This document shows, piece by piece, positions 34,541-45,948 of a stretch of 64,000 nucleotides of DNA (the stretch's first letter is position 1; each line of letters opens with the position of its first letter). A model generated the notes under the pieces. It had not been told where the DNA came from. It saw only the letters and a program-made list of their open reading frames with translations, and did not search any database. The DNA is from Eutreptiella sp. 'Long Island Sound 2002'. Its lineage: Eukaryota > Euglenozoa > Euglenophyceae > Eutreptiales > Eutreptiaceae. A program made the translations under genes and the position numbers. The DNA is taken from NCBI GenBank assembly GCA_964036045.1, contig OZ038382.1, positions 88,273,795-88,337,794 on the forward strand. Reading direction: 5' to 3'.

Positions 34541-35190
34541 TCGATCATGTCCCAGTCCATCTCGGCCTCGTAGAAGCGACCTTGCAGGAGGATTTCCTTG
34601 CCGAGGTCCGGGCGGCTCAGCTCACGGTGGTTCACGAGCTGCAGCCCAATGGCCGCTTCCTTCGTGCCTCCCACCCTGTACTGGCCGTTCGCCACCTTCA
34701 GCCCGACAGGCTTCCGACTGTCGGTCAAGCACTCTGGCGGAAGTAGGCCAGCCTTGACCAAGCTGACCTGAGCTCCCGTGTTGACCAACACGTCGAAGAC
34801 CTTCTCACCTTCCCCGCATAAGGCACGGACCTTAAGGTGCAACTGCCGCTCACGCCCAACACGGCGCACGGCGTGCAAGCTCAGGAACTCCGGCCGTTCC
34901 AGATGCTCAATAAGCGACTGGTGCAGGTCGTGGACAATGGGCACAGGCTGCCCATCTGCAGCATCCAGCCGAGGTCAGGGTGATCCTCCGATACTCTCCG
35001 ATAGATCTTGAAGCACATCAAATACATTCTTGGTCGCGAAGGATGGACGGGTGCAAGGGTTCGTGCCTTCACTTGCTCTCACCCCGCCACCGGGACTGTC
35101 TTTCTTTTTGGGTGCCGGACCGGGCGTTCCGCCCGCGGCAATCCCTTTGTGCTCACTGTCTCCCAACTGGGATGGTGTGGCGCTTCTCAC
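34541..35190 (-). pseudogene. gypsy-2 protease with Asp-to-Asn change, fused to RNase H by deletion
   Basis: Homologous to the gypsy-1 protease (LSLHAVRRVGRERQLHLKV; LKVANGQYRVGGTKEA). The active-site triplet reads VLVNTGAQVSLV (about 34,770-34,800): the catalytic Asp of DTG is Asn. After DWDMI (~34,543) the sequence passes directly into the RNase H region in another frame; the spacer and RT seen in gypsy-1 are absent. The upstream linker (34,975-35,190) is in a different frame, with Lys/Gly/Pro-rich sequence. Confidence 0.82.
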
Positions 35191-35308
35191 GACACCATCT
35201 CGCGACCGCCCTAGCTGGGGCCCTTGGCTGCAGGGGCTCCGCTAAGGGGCGTCGGTTGTGGTAGTAGGAGTACTCTCCTCCGCATTCAACCTCGTTGACA
35301 CCCTTCTT
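35153..35308 (-). pseudogene. gypsy-2 Gag C-terminal tail left of LINE-B
   Basis: The minus-strand frame starts at the duplicated KKGVNE codons and reads VECGGEYSYYHNRRPLAEPL to a stop near 35,153. It continues the Gag frame that is cut at 44,065. The apparent alternative Gag ending at 44,035-44,064 is LINE-B sequence. Confidence 0.75.
35291..35308. repeat. Target-site duplication of LINE-B (left copy, 18 bp)
   Basis: CTCGTTGACACCCTTCTT here and at 44,065-44,082, both within gypsy-2 gag. The poly-T at 35,307-35,317 follows at once. Confidence 0.93.
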
Positions 35309-36684
35309 TTTTTTTTTGTAATACAAGTCCAAAGCCACAGCTGCAGTGTTCTCAGGAGGCCAGCCCAATATACATTGAGTCACCCACATCCCCAAGTCAA
35401 GGGTCAGCAGGTCGGCAGGCTGGGGTCACGGCGGCGGCGGGACGATGCAAGGTAGTAAATTATGCTACAAAGTGGACATCACAGAAGTGGTCGCCCCATA
35501 CTCCATGCCCGGGGGCAGTGGCAGATAATCTGGGGGTACTGTCTGGGCGGGTTCCTGTCCTGAGCGGTTATCCCATCATACGTGGAAAACACTGGTACAT
35601 AGGGCGGGAGACAAGGGGGTCCAGTGGGGGGGGGGGGGGTGGCAGTGGGCGACCAGGGCGCGGTGGGTCGCCCACAGGGGAAAGAAGAAAATGGCATTCC
35701 ACTCGCATGGTGTAGGGGTGGGGGTCGGTGTACCATGGGAGGGCCAACCTGCCAACGGTTGGCGAAAAAAAAGAGACACAGAGGTGGATTGGGGGTGCAC
35801 ACAGGCGTGTTCACGGGAGGGGGGGCAGTATTAAACACAACTGGCCGTTGTGTTGTGCAGGACGTGAAGGAGGGACAAGGTTGAAGAGACGGCGGGGCGT
35901 GGGCACCCCCGGGGTAACCGATGAGGCCAAACTGGCGAAACAGCATACTATCTTACCCAAACTCATGACCGTCCCAACAGAATTCCATGGCTCACCGACG
36001 TAGCAACCTTATCCAAGGCAATCCTGTTGCACCAAGGTCACTGTGTTGGGGGCAGCAAAACGAGCAGCATCCATCTGACAATTCACCCGATGCGCCCTTG
36101 ATTGGCAGATCGCAACGGTAAAAAATCAGCAACACGATTGAACCGCGCCAGATGGGGCCGGGGAAGTCAGGAAGCCACAACGTGCTTGTTCCAACTAGCG
36201 AATGCAGGACACGAACCATGAGCAGACAGCCTGTTATACGCAAACTGAGCGCGGCATAATCGTTGGATGGGGGAGCGACTCGGTGGCGCACGCTTGGTAG
36301 ATCAGAGTAACCACGGCTGTCGAGGGAGGGCGCTGAAGGGGTATGCGGCGCCGCTCTGAGGCACCAGCGATTGCATTTCTGCCATCCATCAGCGTGTAGC
36401 TCTACAGACAGTGATTGCCCATCTGTGCGGCCAAGGCAGGTGAGCATGGTAATCTGTGAGGGCTTACATAACGGATCAATTGGTGGCAGCGCCAGTGAAA
36501 AGCCCCCAGAGGGATCGCCAGTATGTCAGGATGTCCTGAGGAGAGACAGGGGGCGTAGCTGAGTTAGTGGCATTCGCGTCGGCTACTAGAACAGCCCAGG
36601 GCAAAGCCCGCCACAGGTCGCAGCGTGACAGTCAGAAATTATATGCCAGCCACGATGGCACGCATATGACAAACATGGGGGCAG
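35309..36684 (-). other. LINE-B 3' untranslated region and poly-A
   Basis: It follows the ORF2 stop at 36,685 and ends in the poly-A (poly-T 35,307-35,317 on the plus strand). It contains a long G-run (about 35,626-35,639). No coding is supported. Confidence 0.8.
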
Positions 36685-37310
36685 TTATAACAAGGGGGTG
36701 GGCGAATCCCAATCGGCCGATAGAAACACATTGGGGCGCTTAGACTTGGGTGGGATTGCTGAGGCCAGAGCAGCACTGACAGAGTCCAGCACCCTGTCCT
36801 GGTATGAACCTATCTCTTTGCGGGCCGCGCGGAAGCCCCCCAGCGTCCGAACCAAGTGGCGATACAAGCTGCGCGGGACAGCCAAACTACCAGCGATGCG
36901 CAGATCGCTGCGATGGGCCAAACGGCGCCAAGAGGCAGCGCCCGCGCGGGGGCTCCACGCCGACAGCCACGCCTGGACCACGGGCTGGCTCTCCGCACAG
37001 TGCATCAGGTGTCCGTGCACGCTCAAGTTGTGAGAGCAGCGACAGTGCGAGCATGTGTGTGGCGGGGGCTTATCGGACCAGTAGGTCGCATAGTGTGCGT
37101 ACGCTGAGCGACTCTGCAGACCAAAAAGCCACTTGTGCCACGCTAAGCGGCGGAATTTCAGTGGCCTCCATGACAACGGGTGGAAGTCTTGGTGGGTATG
37201 GCTTGGGGCCCAGTCGTGTGTCCAGACTTTGTGGGGGGGAACCATGGACTCGCCATGTCGAACAACGTCCCAGGGAGAAGAGGGCCGTGCAGGGGGGGGG
37301 GGGGAGGGCA
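36685..37310 (-). pseudogene. LINE-B ORF2 C-terminus with zinc knuckle
   Basis: The frame after RNase H reads WRPLKFRRLAWHKWLFGLQS and the cysteine-histidine motif CSHCRCSHNLSVHGHLMHC (about 37,015-37,075), then a basic tail ending at 36,685. CCHC-type motifs at this place are common in RNase H-bearing LINEs and probably contact nucleic acid. It is separated from the RNase H frame by a frameshift near the G-run at 37,291-37,302, a likely replication-slippage site. Confidence 0.8.
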
Positions 37311-38743
37311 GTGCCAAGACGTGCATACCGATCAGAGGCCTCGTTGAACTCATGGCCCACGTGTCCTTCAACCCACTCTGGCTGTTGCCCTTTTGCGGAG
37401 AGGGAGCGGTGGACCTTCTGTACCCAACCCGCTTGCCTGATCGGGCGCTTTTGGCCGAGCGCTGAAGCGAAAGCACCCTGGCAATCCAGGCGAATTTTCT
37501 CTTTCTCCCCAGAAAAGTGAGACCCAAGTAGCATCCCCACCAACTCAGGTTTGTACGAGTTGGGTACCCCCGGGACCCTGCAGACAGCAATGCGACCACC
37601 CGGCATAATGGCAGCTGCCCCAGATGCGGGGGGAACTCCTAGCTTGCTGCCGTCAGTATATGTGCACTCGGGGCGCAGCTTGGAGGACACTACGAACACG
37701 ACAAGCTCAGCCACTGACATGACCGCTGTAGCCTCGCGCTGCAGTTTGTTGGCCTCCCAGCTGATAAACAAAGGGGGGACCGTAGAGGTGGAAGTGGGCC
37801 CCATTACGGTAAGTGCGGGGGAGAACATGGAGTAGGGGGTCATGGAGCAACAGGGGTGCAGAGAGAAGGCATGCAGAAACTGGTTCCGGTGCAGGAGATC
37901 AAGGACACGCGTCAGATGGAGGACCGGGAAGTATCCCATGCCTAAACCTCGGGAGCGGTGGGTGTATAGTGTCTTCTTCGCCACAACCATGGGTAACCCG
38001 ACGACACCGAAGACGAAACGCTCAAGTACGACACCAAGTTGCGTGGTCTGCTCAGCCGTCAGGGGGAGGCACTCCGTCCTGTACAGCAGGCGGGGAAGGA
38101 CCATGCTGTTGACCAGTAAGACCCGATCTAGCACCTGTATGGGATGGGAGTGCAATTCGTTCAGTTGAGCTTTGAGCTCGCTGATGATGACAGCAATGGG
38201 CCGAGGGTTATGTAGACGGGCTGGCAGTGGGTGTCCCAAATGCATCAGGCATGCTGTGCGGCTGAAGGGTCGGGGGACCTCGTCAGCCCACGGCGGCACA
38301 TCGGCAGTGATAGGTAGCCAAATAGTATCGGGGTGCACCTGGAGGGCGTCAGGAGGGTGTAGGTATTTGGGCAGCACAGCCAGGGGCGGCGGGGAACCAG
38401 ACATTGACAGTGACTCGCTTTTGGTAACGTTAAGTTGGCATCCTATCAAACTCAGCGCTAGCTGGACAAGAGTGGCATGCGTTTGACTGGCAGTGCGGGG
38501 GGCCAGGGAGGAGATGTGGTCAACGTAAGCGGAGAAGACAACGCCATGGTGGGAGAGGTAACGCAGGGGGATGTCGAAGACCAATACAAACAGAAAACAT
38601 GACATGGGACAGCCCTGTGTAACTCCATGGGAGGTACGAAAGACTTCACCTTCAGCACCCCTGATAAATGTGGCACCCCTCTCAAGCACCAGGGAAAGAA
38701 TACGCAGTAGCTTGAGTGGGGTGCCAATTCGGTCGAGGACCAT
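37300..38743 (-). pseudogene. LINE-B RT palm/thumb and RNase H
   Basis: RT motif SHGVTQGCPMSCFLFVLVFD at about 38,570-38,630 is followed by the catalytic box, which reads SAYVDHISSLA. The second Asp of the usual xxDD is His, so polymerisation is predicted lost. Thumb follows (VLDRVLLVNSMVLPRLLYR). RNase H is clear: ECTYTDGSKLG, NSYKPELVGMLLG, KIRLDCQGAFASAL and EFNEASDRYARLG supply the D-E-D-D carboxylates. The frame joins the N-terminal RT frame by a shift near 38,740. Confidence 0.88.
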
Positions 38744-39419
38744 GCTGGATTACGTATTTCGGGGGGCTGTCAAACACGTGATAAACATCAAATGCCAATA
38801 TGGCCTCAACCGAGTCAAGTCTGTCCATGTCGTCCAGGAACGTGTGTGTGGCGTGCGCAGTGGAAGTGCCCTGACGACCACTGAACTGCCGGCAGTATAG
38901 CCGAGGGGAGAGCAGGGGGTAGACCGCCTTGTGGACCCAGCGCATGATCAACCGGTAGATGGAGTTACTCATGGCTATCGGTCTCCATCGATCAGGATCC
39001 TGCCACTGACCTTTGTCTTTGAAAAGGCAGAAGGTCTCCGGGATAAGCCAGTGTTCAGGCACTGACCCTTCGTCATAGCACCGGCAGATACACTGGTGCA
39101 CGATAGAGAATACGGGGTCAGGCAGGGAGGCGATGAGGTATGGTGGGACACCATCTGGTCCTGGGGACTTACGGCGGGATGCCTTGGCCAGAGACCGTAG
39201 CTCTGTGACTGTAGGAGGGGGCAGGTCATCCAAACGGGGCCGGACATTGACCCAGTCTAGTGCCCGGGCAGACCAAGGGTTGTTCCTCTGCAGGATGCGC
39301 TGTATTTTGCGGGTGGGTGTTGGCACTGTAGACGGCGTGGGAGGTGTCAGTAGCGTGTGTTTTACCCGCCGGTAGAACACCTTGGACCTGCGCTCTGCCT
39401 GCTTGGCAAGCTGACGCAC
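38682..39419 (-). pseudogene. LINE-B RT N-terminal part
   Basis: Carries the LINE RT start: SRRKSPGPDGVPPYLIASL, PEHWLIPETFCLFKDKGQ, DRWRPIAMSNSIYRLIMR, QFSGRQGTSTAHATHTFLDD and the first palm Asp in SVEAILAFDVYHVFDSPP. The last about 20 codons run into the next frame. The expected K in the AFLDxxKAF-type motif reads Y, which may be a mutation. Confidence 0.85.
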
Positions 39420-40430
39420 TACATCGGATCAATCTTGTTTTTTGGCATTTCCTTTTTTTCTTCGTTCACTTCGCGCATGGCTGACAACATTGATGTCACA
39501 AGGGTATCATAGACGGTTCCAGCCTGTTGGGCGTCCTGGGGGGCACAGAGTGACGCCGCTGACTCGCTTATTTTTTTTTTGAATCGGGTCACGTCCCTGC
39601 GGTTCCACATGGCACACCGCGGTTCAGGTACGTGGGGCGTGGCCCAAGGGATTGTATGTACGATGATAGGGTCGTGATCCTGGACACCGTACACCCGCGA
39701 AAAGTCAAGTACACCGGCAGCTTCAGACTGGTACAGGGCTACAAACATCCTAGATCCGTAGGCCCTATCAATATAACTCTTCGTCCCTCCATACCTCCTC
39801 ACCCTTGTGTACGGCTGGGCATCACAGTGGGGGCGGACTAGGTCAATCATGGCCCCGGACCTCTCCCTAGCAATCAACCAGAGCCACAGGTTGGGGTGTA
39901 GAGTGGTGGCGTCGGACGACCGTGTCACTCCATTGTAGTCCCCTAGTATGATGGAACACTTCTGCAGCAAGGGGGCAAAGACTTTCTCGCACTGTAACCG
40001 CTCGCGGGCTGTATGTGGCCCGTAGAAGGAACACACTGTGACGGGAGGCATCTATGGATCCGTGTGCAGCGCAACCTGGGTCGATATCAGCCGTCCAGGG
40101 AGGTGTACTGTGGGTGTGGGCTTACCAGGGGAGATTGACGTGTGGATCAGTAGGGCAACACCCTCTTTAGAGGACGGCGAGCTCAGTAACATGTGGTAGC
40201 CCCAATAGAGGGCAACCCTCACGTGATCTCTGGTGGTAGAGAGGGAGCTAGGCCTGTATTCCTGCAGGGAGAGAACATGGGGGAGAGTACCGTAACCACC
40301 CAGCAAGTGGCATAGTCTGTTTGGCGTAATCTGCACGCCGCCAACATTCAAGGAACTGTAAGTAAGTCTGTCGTGTGTAGGCACGCGTGCTCCAGCTGTG
40401 GGGTCGGGGGGCAGGGGGCGACCTGTGGCT
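39419..40430 (-). pseudogene. LINE-B AP-like endonuclease
   Basis: Endonuclease that would nick target DNA for target-primed reverse transcription. Motifs in order: YSSLNVGG (Asn), HVLSLQEYR (Glu), CSFYGPH, SIILGDYNGVT (Asp/Asn), TKSYIDRAY (Ser/Asp) and VQDHDPIIVH (Asp-His). An in-frame TAG at 40,052-40,054 splits it between LHTDP and MPPVTVCS; both sides share the frame, so this is a single nonsense change. The 3' end shifts frame at about 39,420. Confidence 0.87.
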
Positions 40431-41281
40431 GGACCAAGCACATCGTAGGCGGCCGTACGCCGCGTCCTTAGCGAAGCGAAGACCATCGGAAACCAAGCCA
40501 AGAAGAAAAGAATGTTGCAGGCCGTGAGCACGAGGTAATGTATAGTGTGGATGGCACTGAGATGCAAGATATTGAGCATGGTGTGTGTAGTATCCATGGG
40601 TTGCGGTGCGTTAAGCAGTAATGTGTGCGCGGGTGGGGGCACTGATCGCAGCGAGAAAAGCCGGCATGCGGAGTGCAGGGCCACAGCAGAGTGTAAAGAT
40701 GATACCACATAGAGGCGTTTATAAAGGGCCAGGAAAGACAGCAAACAGGCGAATTCAAATGCATTTGAACCGTAGGTCAGGCTGTCGAGGCAGGGCGCTT
40801 GAGCAGACAACTGGGGGCAGGATGGCATGGCTTGGGGGTCGGCGAAACCCGTTCCGGTAACACGTAAACTATGGGGCCGATTCGAAAACTCACTGAGATC
40901 AACAGCATGTCCAGCGGGCACTAGACGGCAATGCCGCGCAGACAAGTGCGTAACGCTGTGAAGGAGGGCGAAAACTCTGAGTATCGTGGCTGTGACAGCA
41001 CGCAATCTAACGTAGACATGCCTGAAAAGAATGCACAGCGCAAAAAGGTGGGGGTAGGTCCATCCACCAAGTCGCAGCTGGAGCAGCATACTTCGGAGCT
41101 CGTGGTAGGAAAAAACTCGGAGGCGCGCGTTCTCCAGCAGGGAGTGTAAGGACACTGGCAATTGGGCATTCCCATGTGGGCATGGCGCATCGTTGATGAC
41201 ATCTGTGGATATAGGGGCAGGGGAGCACTGGAGAGAGGGTGTGTTAGGGTGTAAGGGCGGGTTGGGGAAATGAACATTCAC
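40431..41281 (-). pseudogene. LINE-B ORF2 N-terminal extension
   Basis: The open frame upstream of the endonuclease is rich in Leu/His/Cys, with possible hydrophobic segments (FACLLSFLALYKRLYVVSSL; YLVLTACNILFFLAWFPMVF). No known domain. A region of about 280 codons before the endonuclease is unusual for LINEs; whether it is translated as part of ORF2 is uncertain. The 41,282-41,418 interval links to ORF1 in a third frame. Confidence 0.5.
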
Positions 41282-41418
41282 TGTGCCTGGCGTCTGAAGT
41301 AGGGCTGACGGGGGCTGATGCCTCTGGAATTGCCGACGGCACTGGTGACGCGGAGCCTCGAGTGCGGATATCAGGTACGTTGAAGGGCGGCACAGTGCTA
41401 CCCGCCACAGCGGCTATG

Positions 41419-42681
41419 TTATGCTCGTTGAGTACAGGGCAGGGGCAGACCAGACAGAGATATGGCACTCAGACGTTGTGTAAGGCCCTCAGTGGTATCA
41501 TTCTCTGGATTTCCGGACGTGAAATACACGGGCCCAGGGAGGGTGGCCCCGTAGGACGCACGCGCCGAAACGTCCGATTGATATCGGATCAACAATATAC
41601 CAGATTGCTGGAAGATCTGGTGCCCTTGAACAGAGCCAAAGGTGGCCGCAGATCGCATGATATCGGGGATGGCATACGTGGGTGGGAATCTGACTAACGT
41701 GTAGGGCGGGGTCACAGTCCTGGACACCTCTTTGGCCATCAGTCTCTGGTGTGTCGTGGCACAAATGACTATCATGTCGCCCAAATTTTTAATTTCTTGC
41801 ACGGCGGGCTGGATCAACATGCGCTCGTGCACCATGGCAAAAATATCGTATTTATTGAGCAAGACAATAAAAGCGAATTTTTTCCTAAGAGACCAGTTCA
41901 TCTCAATCGCATCCCGAATTTCTGGGAATGGCATTTTCTTCTTTTTCGGGTCGCCCTTTTGGAAACGTGGCTGGTGGGTAATCACCAGTGCGTTGTCTTT
42001 GACCGACTCGTGCAATAGTCCCATGGAGACTCGCATTTCACCCAGGGCGTCTTGCTCCTCGTAAAAACGGGACAAGACATCTAGGGGCACGTGGAAGTCA
42101 AAGATTTTGTGGGTGTCTGGGGAGGAGTTGACGGGTATGGGCCAATGGTCTTTGGTGATCCTCGGGACCACTATGTCTCTAAGGACGGTGGAAGTGTCGT
42201 CCGGCCCGAGGCCATTGAGCATGAGCATGAGGGGGAGGGTGCCGGTAATGTCCCAAACCACCTCGGTGCCTTCAACATCTAGAACAACTTTGTTGGGCAC
42301 GTCGATTCTCAATTGGAAGAGTGATGGGTGGGGTTCATACACCTTGTCTGCTGTTTCGGTTGGCGTGAGGCGCGGGAAAAATTCCACCGTTCTGGCATGG
42401 TGCTTTTTGGGCAGTTGGATGGATGTAAGGTGCATCAAAATCAACGGTTGGTCCAAAGGGCTGACATTCTCAACTATGGTGTTCGTGGTGGAGTCACTAG
42501 ACGCAAGGTGTATGATGGGACAAACGACCGTCAGGTAGAGAAAAGACAGGGCGGGAATCAAGTCGATGCGGCGGTCCAGAAGGGTTGCAAATCTGCTATC
42601 TGCTACATTTGAGCGGGTGACGTAGGCCAACCAAACATTGGTTGTTTTGTTTTGTTTTTTGGCCTGTCGGAGCAACGACAC
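41419..42681 (-). pseudogene. LINE-B ORF1, second half
   Basis: A 420-codon frame with globular-looking composition (ADKVYEPHPSLFQLRIDVPN; VVLDVEGTEVVWDITGTLPL; MNWSLRKKFAFIVLLNKYD). It overlaps the first-half frame by 79 bp across an A-rich run at about 42,640-42,660, where both frames encode a similar Lys/Asn/Thr string. This points to a slip in one original ORF1 or a programmed shift. No CCHC or RRM motif is evident. Expected role: nucleic-acid-binding particle protein. Confidence 0.6.
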
Positions 42682-43877
42682 AACTTGTCTAACAATGGTT
42701 TTGTGCGAAAAAATGGGGGCTCATCTTCGAAGGGGGCGAATGATGGCAACATTACAAAAATCGTCAGGCCTATGAATTTGGTCCACTCCATGGAGGCCAA
42801 ATCCGCAATGGAGAAGGATCTCAAGAACCCTTTATAAGGTAGACCGTCTCCGTATAGAAGTATTTTGGGAACGGGGCTCAAGGACGCCAAAAGGCAGGAA
42901 GGCGGCAAAGGCGTGGTATCATGGTATGCAAGAGGGGCGGGGGTCAGGACATCAACCCTCGAAAACCTAGACTGTCCGCGCACTGGAATTTTCCCTGCCT
43001 GCACATCCTTGCTAAGGTCACGGGCCTCGGGGAAACCCGTAGGCAGCGTCCCGTGAGGCCTAAAAACGGGATTAGAAATTACATGAACGGTTGAGGTGGG
43101 CAACCTTGGTGCGGGTGCGCGGAAACAAGACTCAGGCTCCGACTCTAGCTCGGCCGGACGGGCGGCGAGTGGGGCAGGCGACTTGGAAGGCGTGACGAAT
43201 GCATCTCTAAGGATCTTCTTTGGTGTCTCGATAGCGCCACTAGCATTACCATCTCCAAGCTCAACGACATCATGATCTAAAGCCATGGTGCGAGGGTGCG
43301 GGGAGCTATGTGTGCTAGCCGTAGTACCAACCTCGATATCTACGGCTAAGCCGATTTCATCCATTGTGGAGTCGTCTTTTTTTTCGTTGTCACTTTTTTT
43401 CGTGTCAAGCAACTCACACTCGGTCGCATCATTTTTTTCCCTTGCTTTTTTTTCCTTCTCAAGAGCGCTTGGACCGGCGGTCGTGCGCCGCCCAACGGTG
43501 GGGTCAAGATTTCTTTTCTCTCTCGGCACATCGCCTACCAAAGGTCGTTCCCTGAGTCCCAACTCCGTGTCAAGGTTGACGCTTGAGCTTGAGGCAAAGG
43601 GATCACCACGTTGGGAAAGGGATGGCGGCTCAGAGTTGGAGACACTAGGATTCGAAGAGTTCCCAAGATGCATCTTCACGTGTGCAAGCATGGACTTGTT
43701 GCCTTTGGCCTTAGAGTTATGCTTCAAGGAGTTGGGCGTGGCCCTTGTTGCTTTCTTTTTTTTGTCGGCATCTTTTTTTTGTGGGTGCGGCGGCAAAGAG
43801 CGAGCTCCAGAGTCGGAGGCAGTAGGAGTAGGAAGACGGGGCAAGGGAGGAGAGGCACTCTTGGCAGTCGCAAACAT
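42603..43877 (-). pseudogene. LINE-B ORF1, first half
   Basis: Starts at ATG 43,877 (MFATAKSASPPLPRLPTPTA). It is a low-complexity, charged and Ser/Pro-rich region with Lys runs (PHPQKKDADKKKKATRATPN; ALEKEKKAREKNDATECELL). It then becomes more ordered (LPPSCLLASLSPVPKILLYG; SIADLASMEWTKFIGLTIFV) before running into the overlap with the second half. The start is chosen as the first ATG after the 187-bp leader. Confidence 0.65.
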
Positions 43878-44064
43878 TGCGGAATGCAGAGAAATGGGAG
43901 TGAACCACAGACGCTAATATGTATGTCAAAAGACGCAGATTGGCGTAAAACGGGAGAAAAAAGCAGTCAGATAATCTGAAGACGACAAGAAAGGGCGGAA
44001 AGGAGTGCCAGAAGGAAATTCTGTTCTCCGCACGTCAAAAGTCGCACGCGCGCACGTCGATGAA
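43878..44064 (-). other. LINE-B 5' leader
   Basis: Non-coding sequence between the element's 5' edge at the duplication and the ORF1 ATG. An internal promoter would be expected here, but no specific motif is identified. Confidence 0.6.
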
Positions 44065-44082
44065 CTCGTTGACACCCTTCTT
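44065..44082. repeat. Target-site duplication of LINE-B (right copy)
   Basis: Identical to 35,291-35,308. Confidence 0.93.
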
Positions 44083-45488
44083 CTTTCCCCCTTTCTTACC
44101 CTTCTTGTCCTTGTCCTTGTTCTTGTCGTTCTCTTTGTTCTCCTTGCTCTTGTCGTCCGACTTGGGGATCCAGTTCTTCTTGATCTCCTGGATCTCCTTG
44201 GCCAACTCGGTCCCCTCCGACATCAGCTTGGAGAGCTCGTCCTTGGTGACCTCCGCCTTGGTCTCCCGGATGCCCGCGGGTGCACGCTTCTTTGACCTGT
44301 GCACCTTCTTGTAAGCATCTGTGTCGGCCTTGTGGATGGGGCATTTTCGGTGGTCATGGTTGAACCCTTTGTTCCTTCCATAACACACGAAACAGCCCTG
44401 AGGGTGAGCCTGTATGAACTCCGCAAAGGACAGCGGAGGGTCGCCAATGCGGCGGGGATCCTTCTTCTCCTTCTTCTTCAAACCCTTCTGCAGGGGCTTC
44501 CAGCTTCCCCGGTTGCTCCCCGTGTTCAGGTTGTTGGCCACGAAGGCACAAATGGCCACCTCGGCGGGCTCATCGTCGTCGTCATCGTTGTCGAGAGCCT
44601 CATTGCGATCGGCTCCCGCTGGGTCCATGGCAGCTACCCCGCCAGACCCCTCGCCAACGTAGTTGACGTCACGGTCACGGGGCCTCAACCCGTGGGTGTT
44701 GTGGAGGTTCCGGTACTCCTTGAGTACCTCCTCTCCAACCCACTCCAGGATCTCCTCGCAACTCATCCGCGCCGGGATGGCCTGCAGACAGATGGTCTGG
44801 CCGCTCAGGTCACACTCATCAAGGCGCCACATCGCGGTCTTCTCGGTATTGCCCGTGACGGTGATGAGGAGGGCGTTCTGCAGAGAGTGCCGTTTGACAT
44901 CCCGGGCCACGATTTTCCTTGTCCAAGCCACTACGTTCGTATGATACTCCTTGGGGAGCATCATCTCCACCGTGTGGTTGGACTTGGCCCTCCTGGCTTC
45001 CTCCTTTGTGACTCTCTTGATCCATGCTTCCGGCAGCATGGAGAGCAGGCGGGCCTGCTCGTCACCCTCATTCCAGTCCTCCACGTTGGGGCGGGAGAGG
45101 GTGTATTGCCCCCGGAAGTCCCGCCAATCTGGTAAGCGGATCTCCCGACCATCATGCTGAGGCTTGATGGCCTTCCACCGCTTGGCAGCCACCTGCAGAG
45201 CATCCACCCGCGTTGAGCCACCTCTTGGCTTCCTTGAGGGTCTTGATTTTCCCCTCCTTGGTCGCCACGAAGTATAGCTCTTGGAGCACTTCCGGCAGGC
45301 GGTACCTGAACCATTTTGAAGACATATCTCTCCGCATCTGTGGGATCCATGTCTTCAGTGACGGTCACCCCCCAATCGTCCAGCTTCTCCAAGAAGCAGT
45401 CGAGGTGGAGGGGGTTGCCATCGCACATGGGGGGCTTGATGTCCTTCAGGTCTCGCCACACGGCGGCATCCGCGGCCTTAGAGACCAT
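44065..45488 (-). pseudogene. gypsy-2 Gag capsid and zinc-knuckle part
   Basis: Frames at 45,488, 45,337 and 45,207 leftward form the capsid (KPPMCDGNPLHLDCFLEKLD; YRLPEVLQELYFVATKEGKI; VEDWNEGDEQARLLSMLPEA). They lead to an acidic linker, then the knuckle CFVCYGRNKGFNHDHRKC (about 44,337-44,392) and a highly basic Lys-rich tail (KENDKNKDKDKKGKKGGKKK) before LINE-B cuts in at KKGVNE. Two frameshifts lie near 45,330 and 45,210. Gag assembles the particle and packages RNA. Confidence 0.82.
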
Positions 45489-45948
45489 GAACGCCGGCTG
45501 CGAGGTCGGCCGAGGTTTCCATCAGCGTCCCCGACGGACTCCCACGGCCGCCACTTCCATCTCCTCCATGGTATCCATGTGGCTACGCCGCGGTTCTTCC
45601 ATGTATGCTGAACCTAGATGTTCACGCCGTACTCCTCCCATGTATGCTTCCTCATCACGGCGCCGGCGGCTGCGTTCAGCGGCCTCCCGTCCTACACCAC
45701 GCAACGGGGTAATGCCGAACTCCTCAAGGTCCTCCTCGCCTCCTCCGACATCCCACTCCACGTCCTCTCCGGGGACCTCATCCCTGAGTCCACCATATTG
45801 CCCGCCAGCCATTGGGATTGCTTCCTGGGCTGGTGCGGGGCATCAGGGGCGCACCGGTGTCCGCGGTGGAGCACGGCGGTTGTGGTACTCCACACTGAGC
45901 CACTCATCACGCCACTCCTCACTGCCACTGCCGGGCGGCACGCGCTCG
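45489..45948 (-). pseudogene. gypsy-2 Gag linker, frame broken
   Basis: The minus-strand frame 45,812-45,522 (GGGEEDLEEFGITPLRGVGR; RSRRRRDEEAYMGGVRREHL) lies between the two main Gag blocks. Arg/Glu-rich, no domain. Breaks on both sides are probably indels in one long Gag. Confidence 0.5.

Larger units (their letters stand above)
35309..44064 (-). mobile_element. LINE-B: near-full-length LINE with APE, RT, RNase H and poly-A
   Basis: An 8,756-bp non-LTR retrotransposon on the minus strand. The 5' end is at 44,064 and the 3' poly-A at the left (an 11-T run on the plus strand). An exact 18-bp duplication flanks it. In coding order: a 187-bp leader; ORF1 in two overlapping frames; ORF2 with endonuclease, RT, RNase H and a C-terminal zinc knuckle; a 1.37-kb 3' untranslated region. 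The domain order with a downstream RNase H resembles the I/Tad/LOA-type groups; no finer assignment is made. Frameshifts, an in-frame stop and a lost RT Asp make it inactive. Confidence 0.93.
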
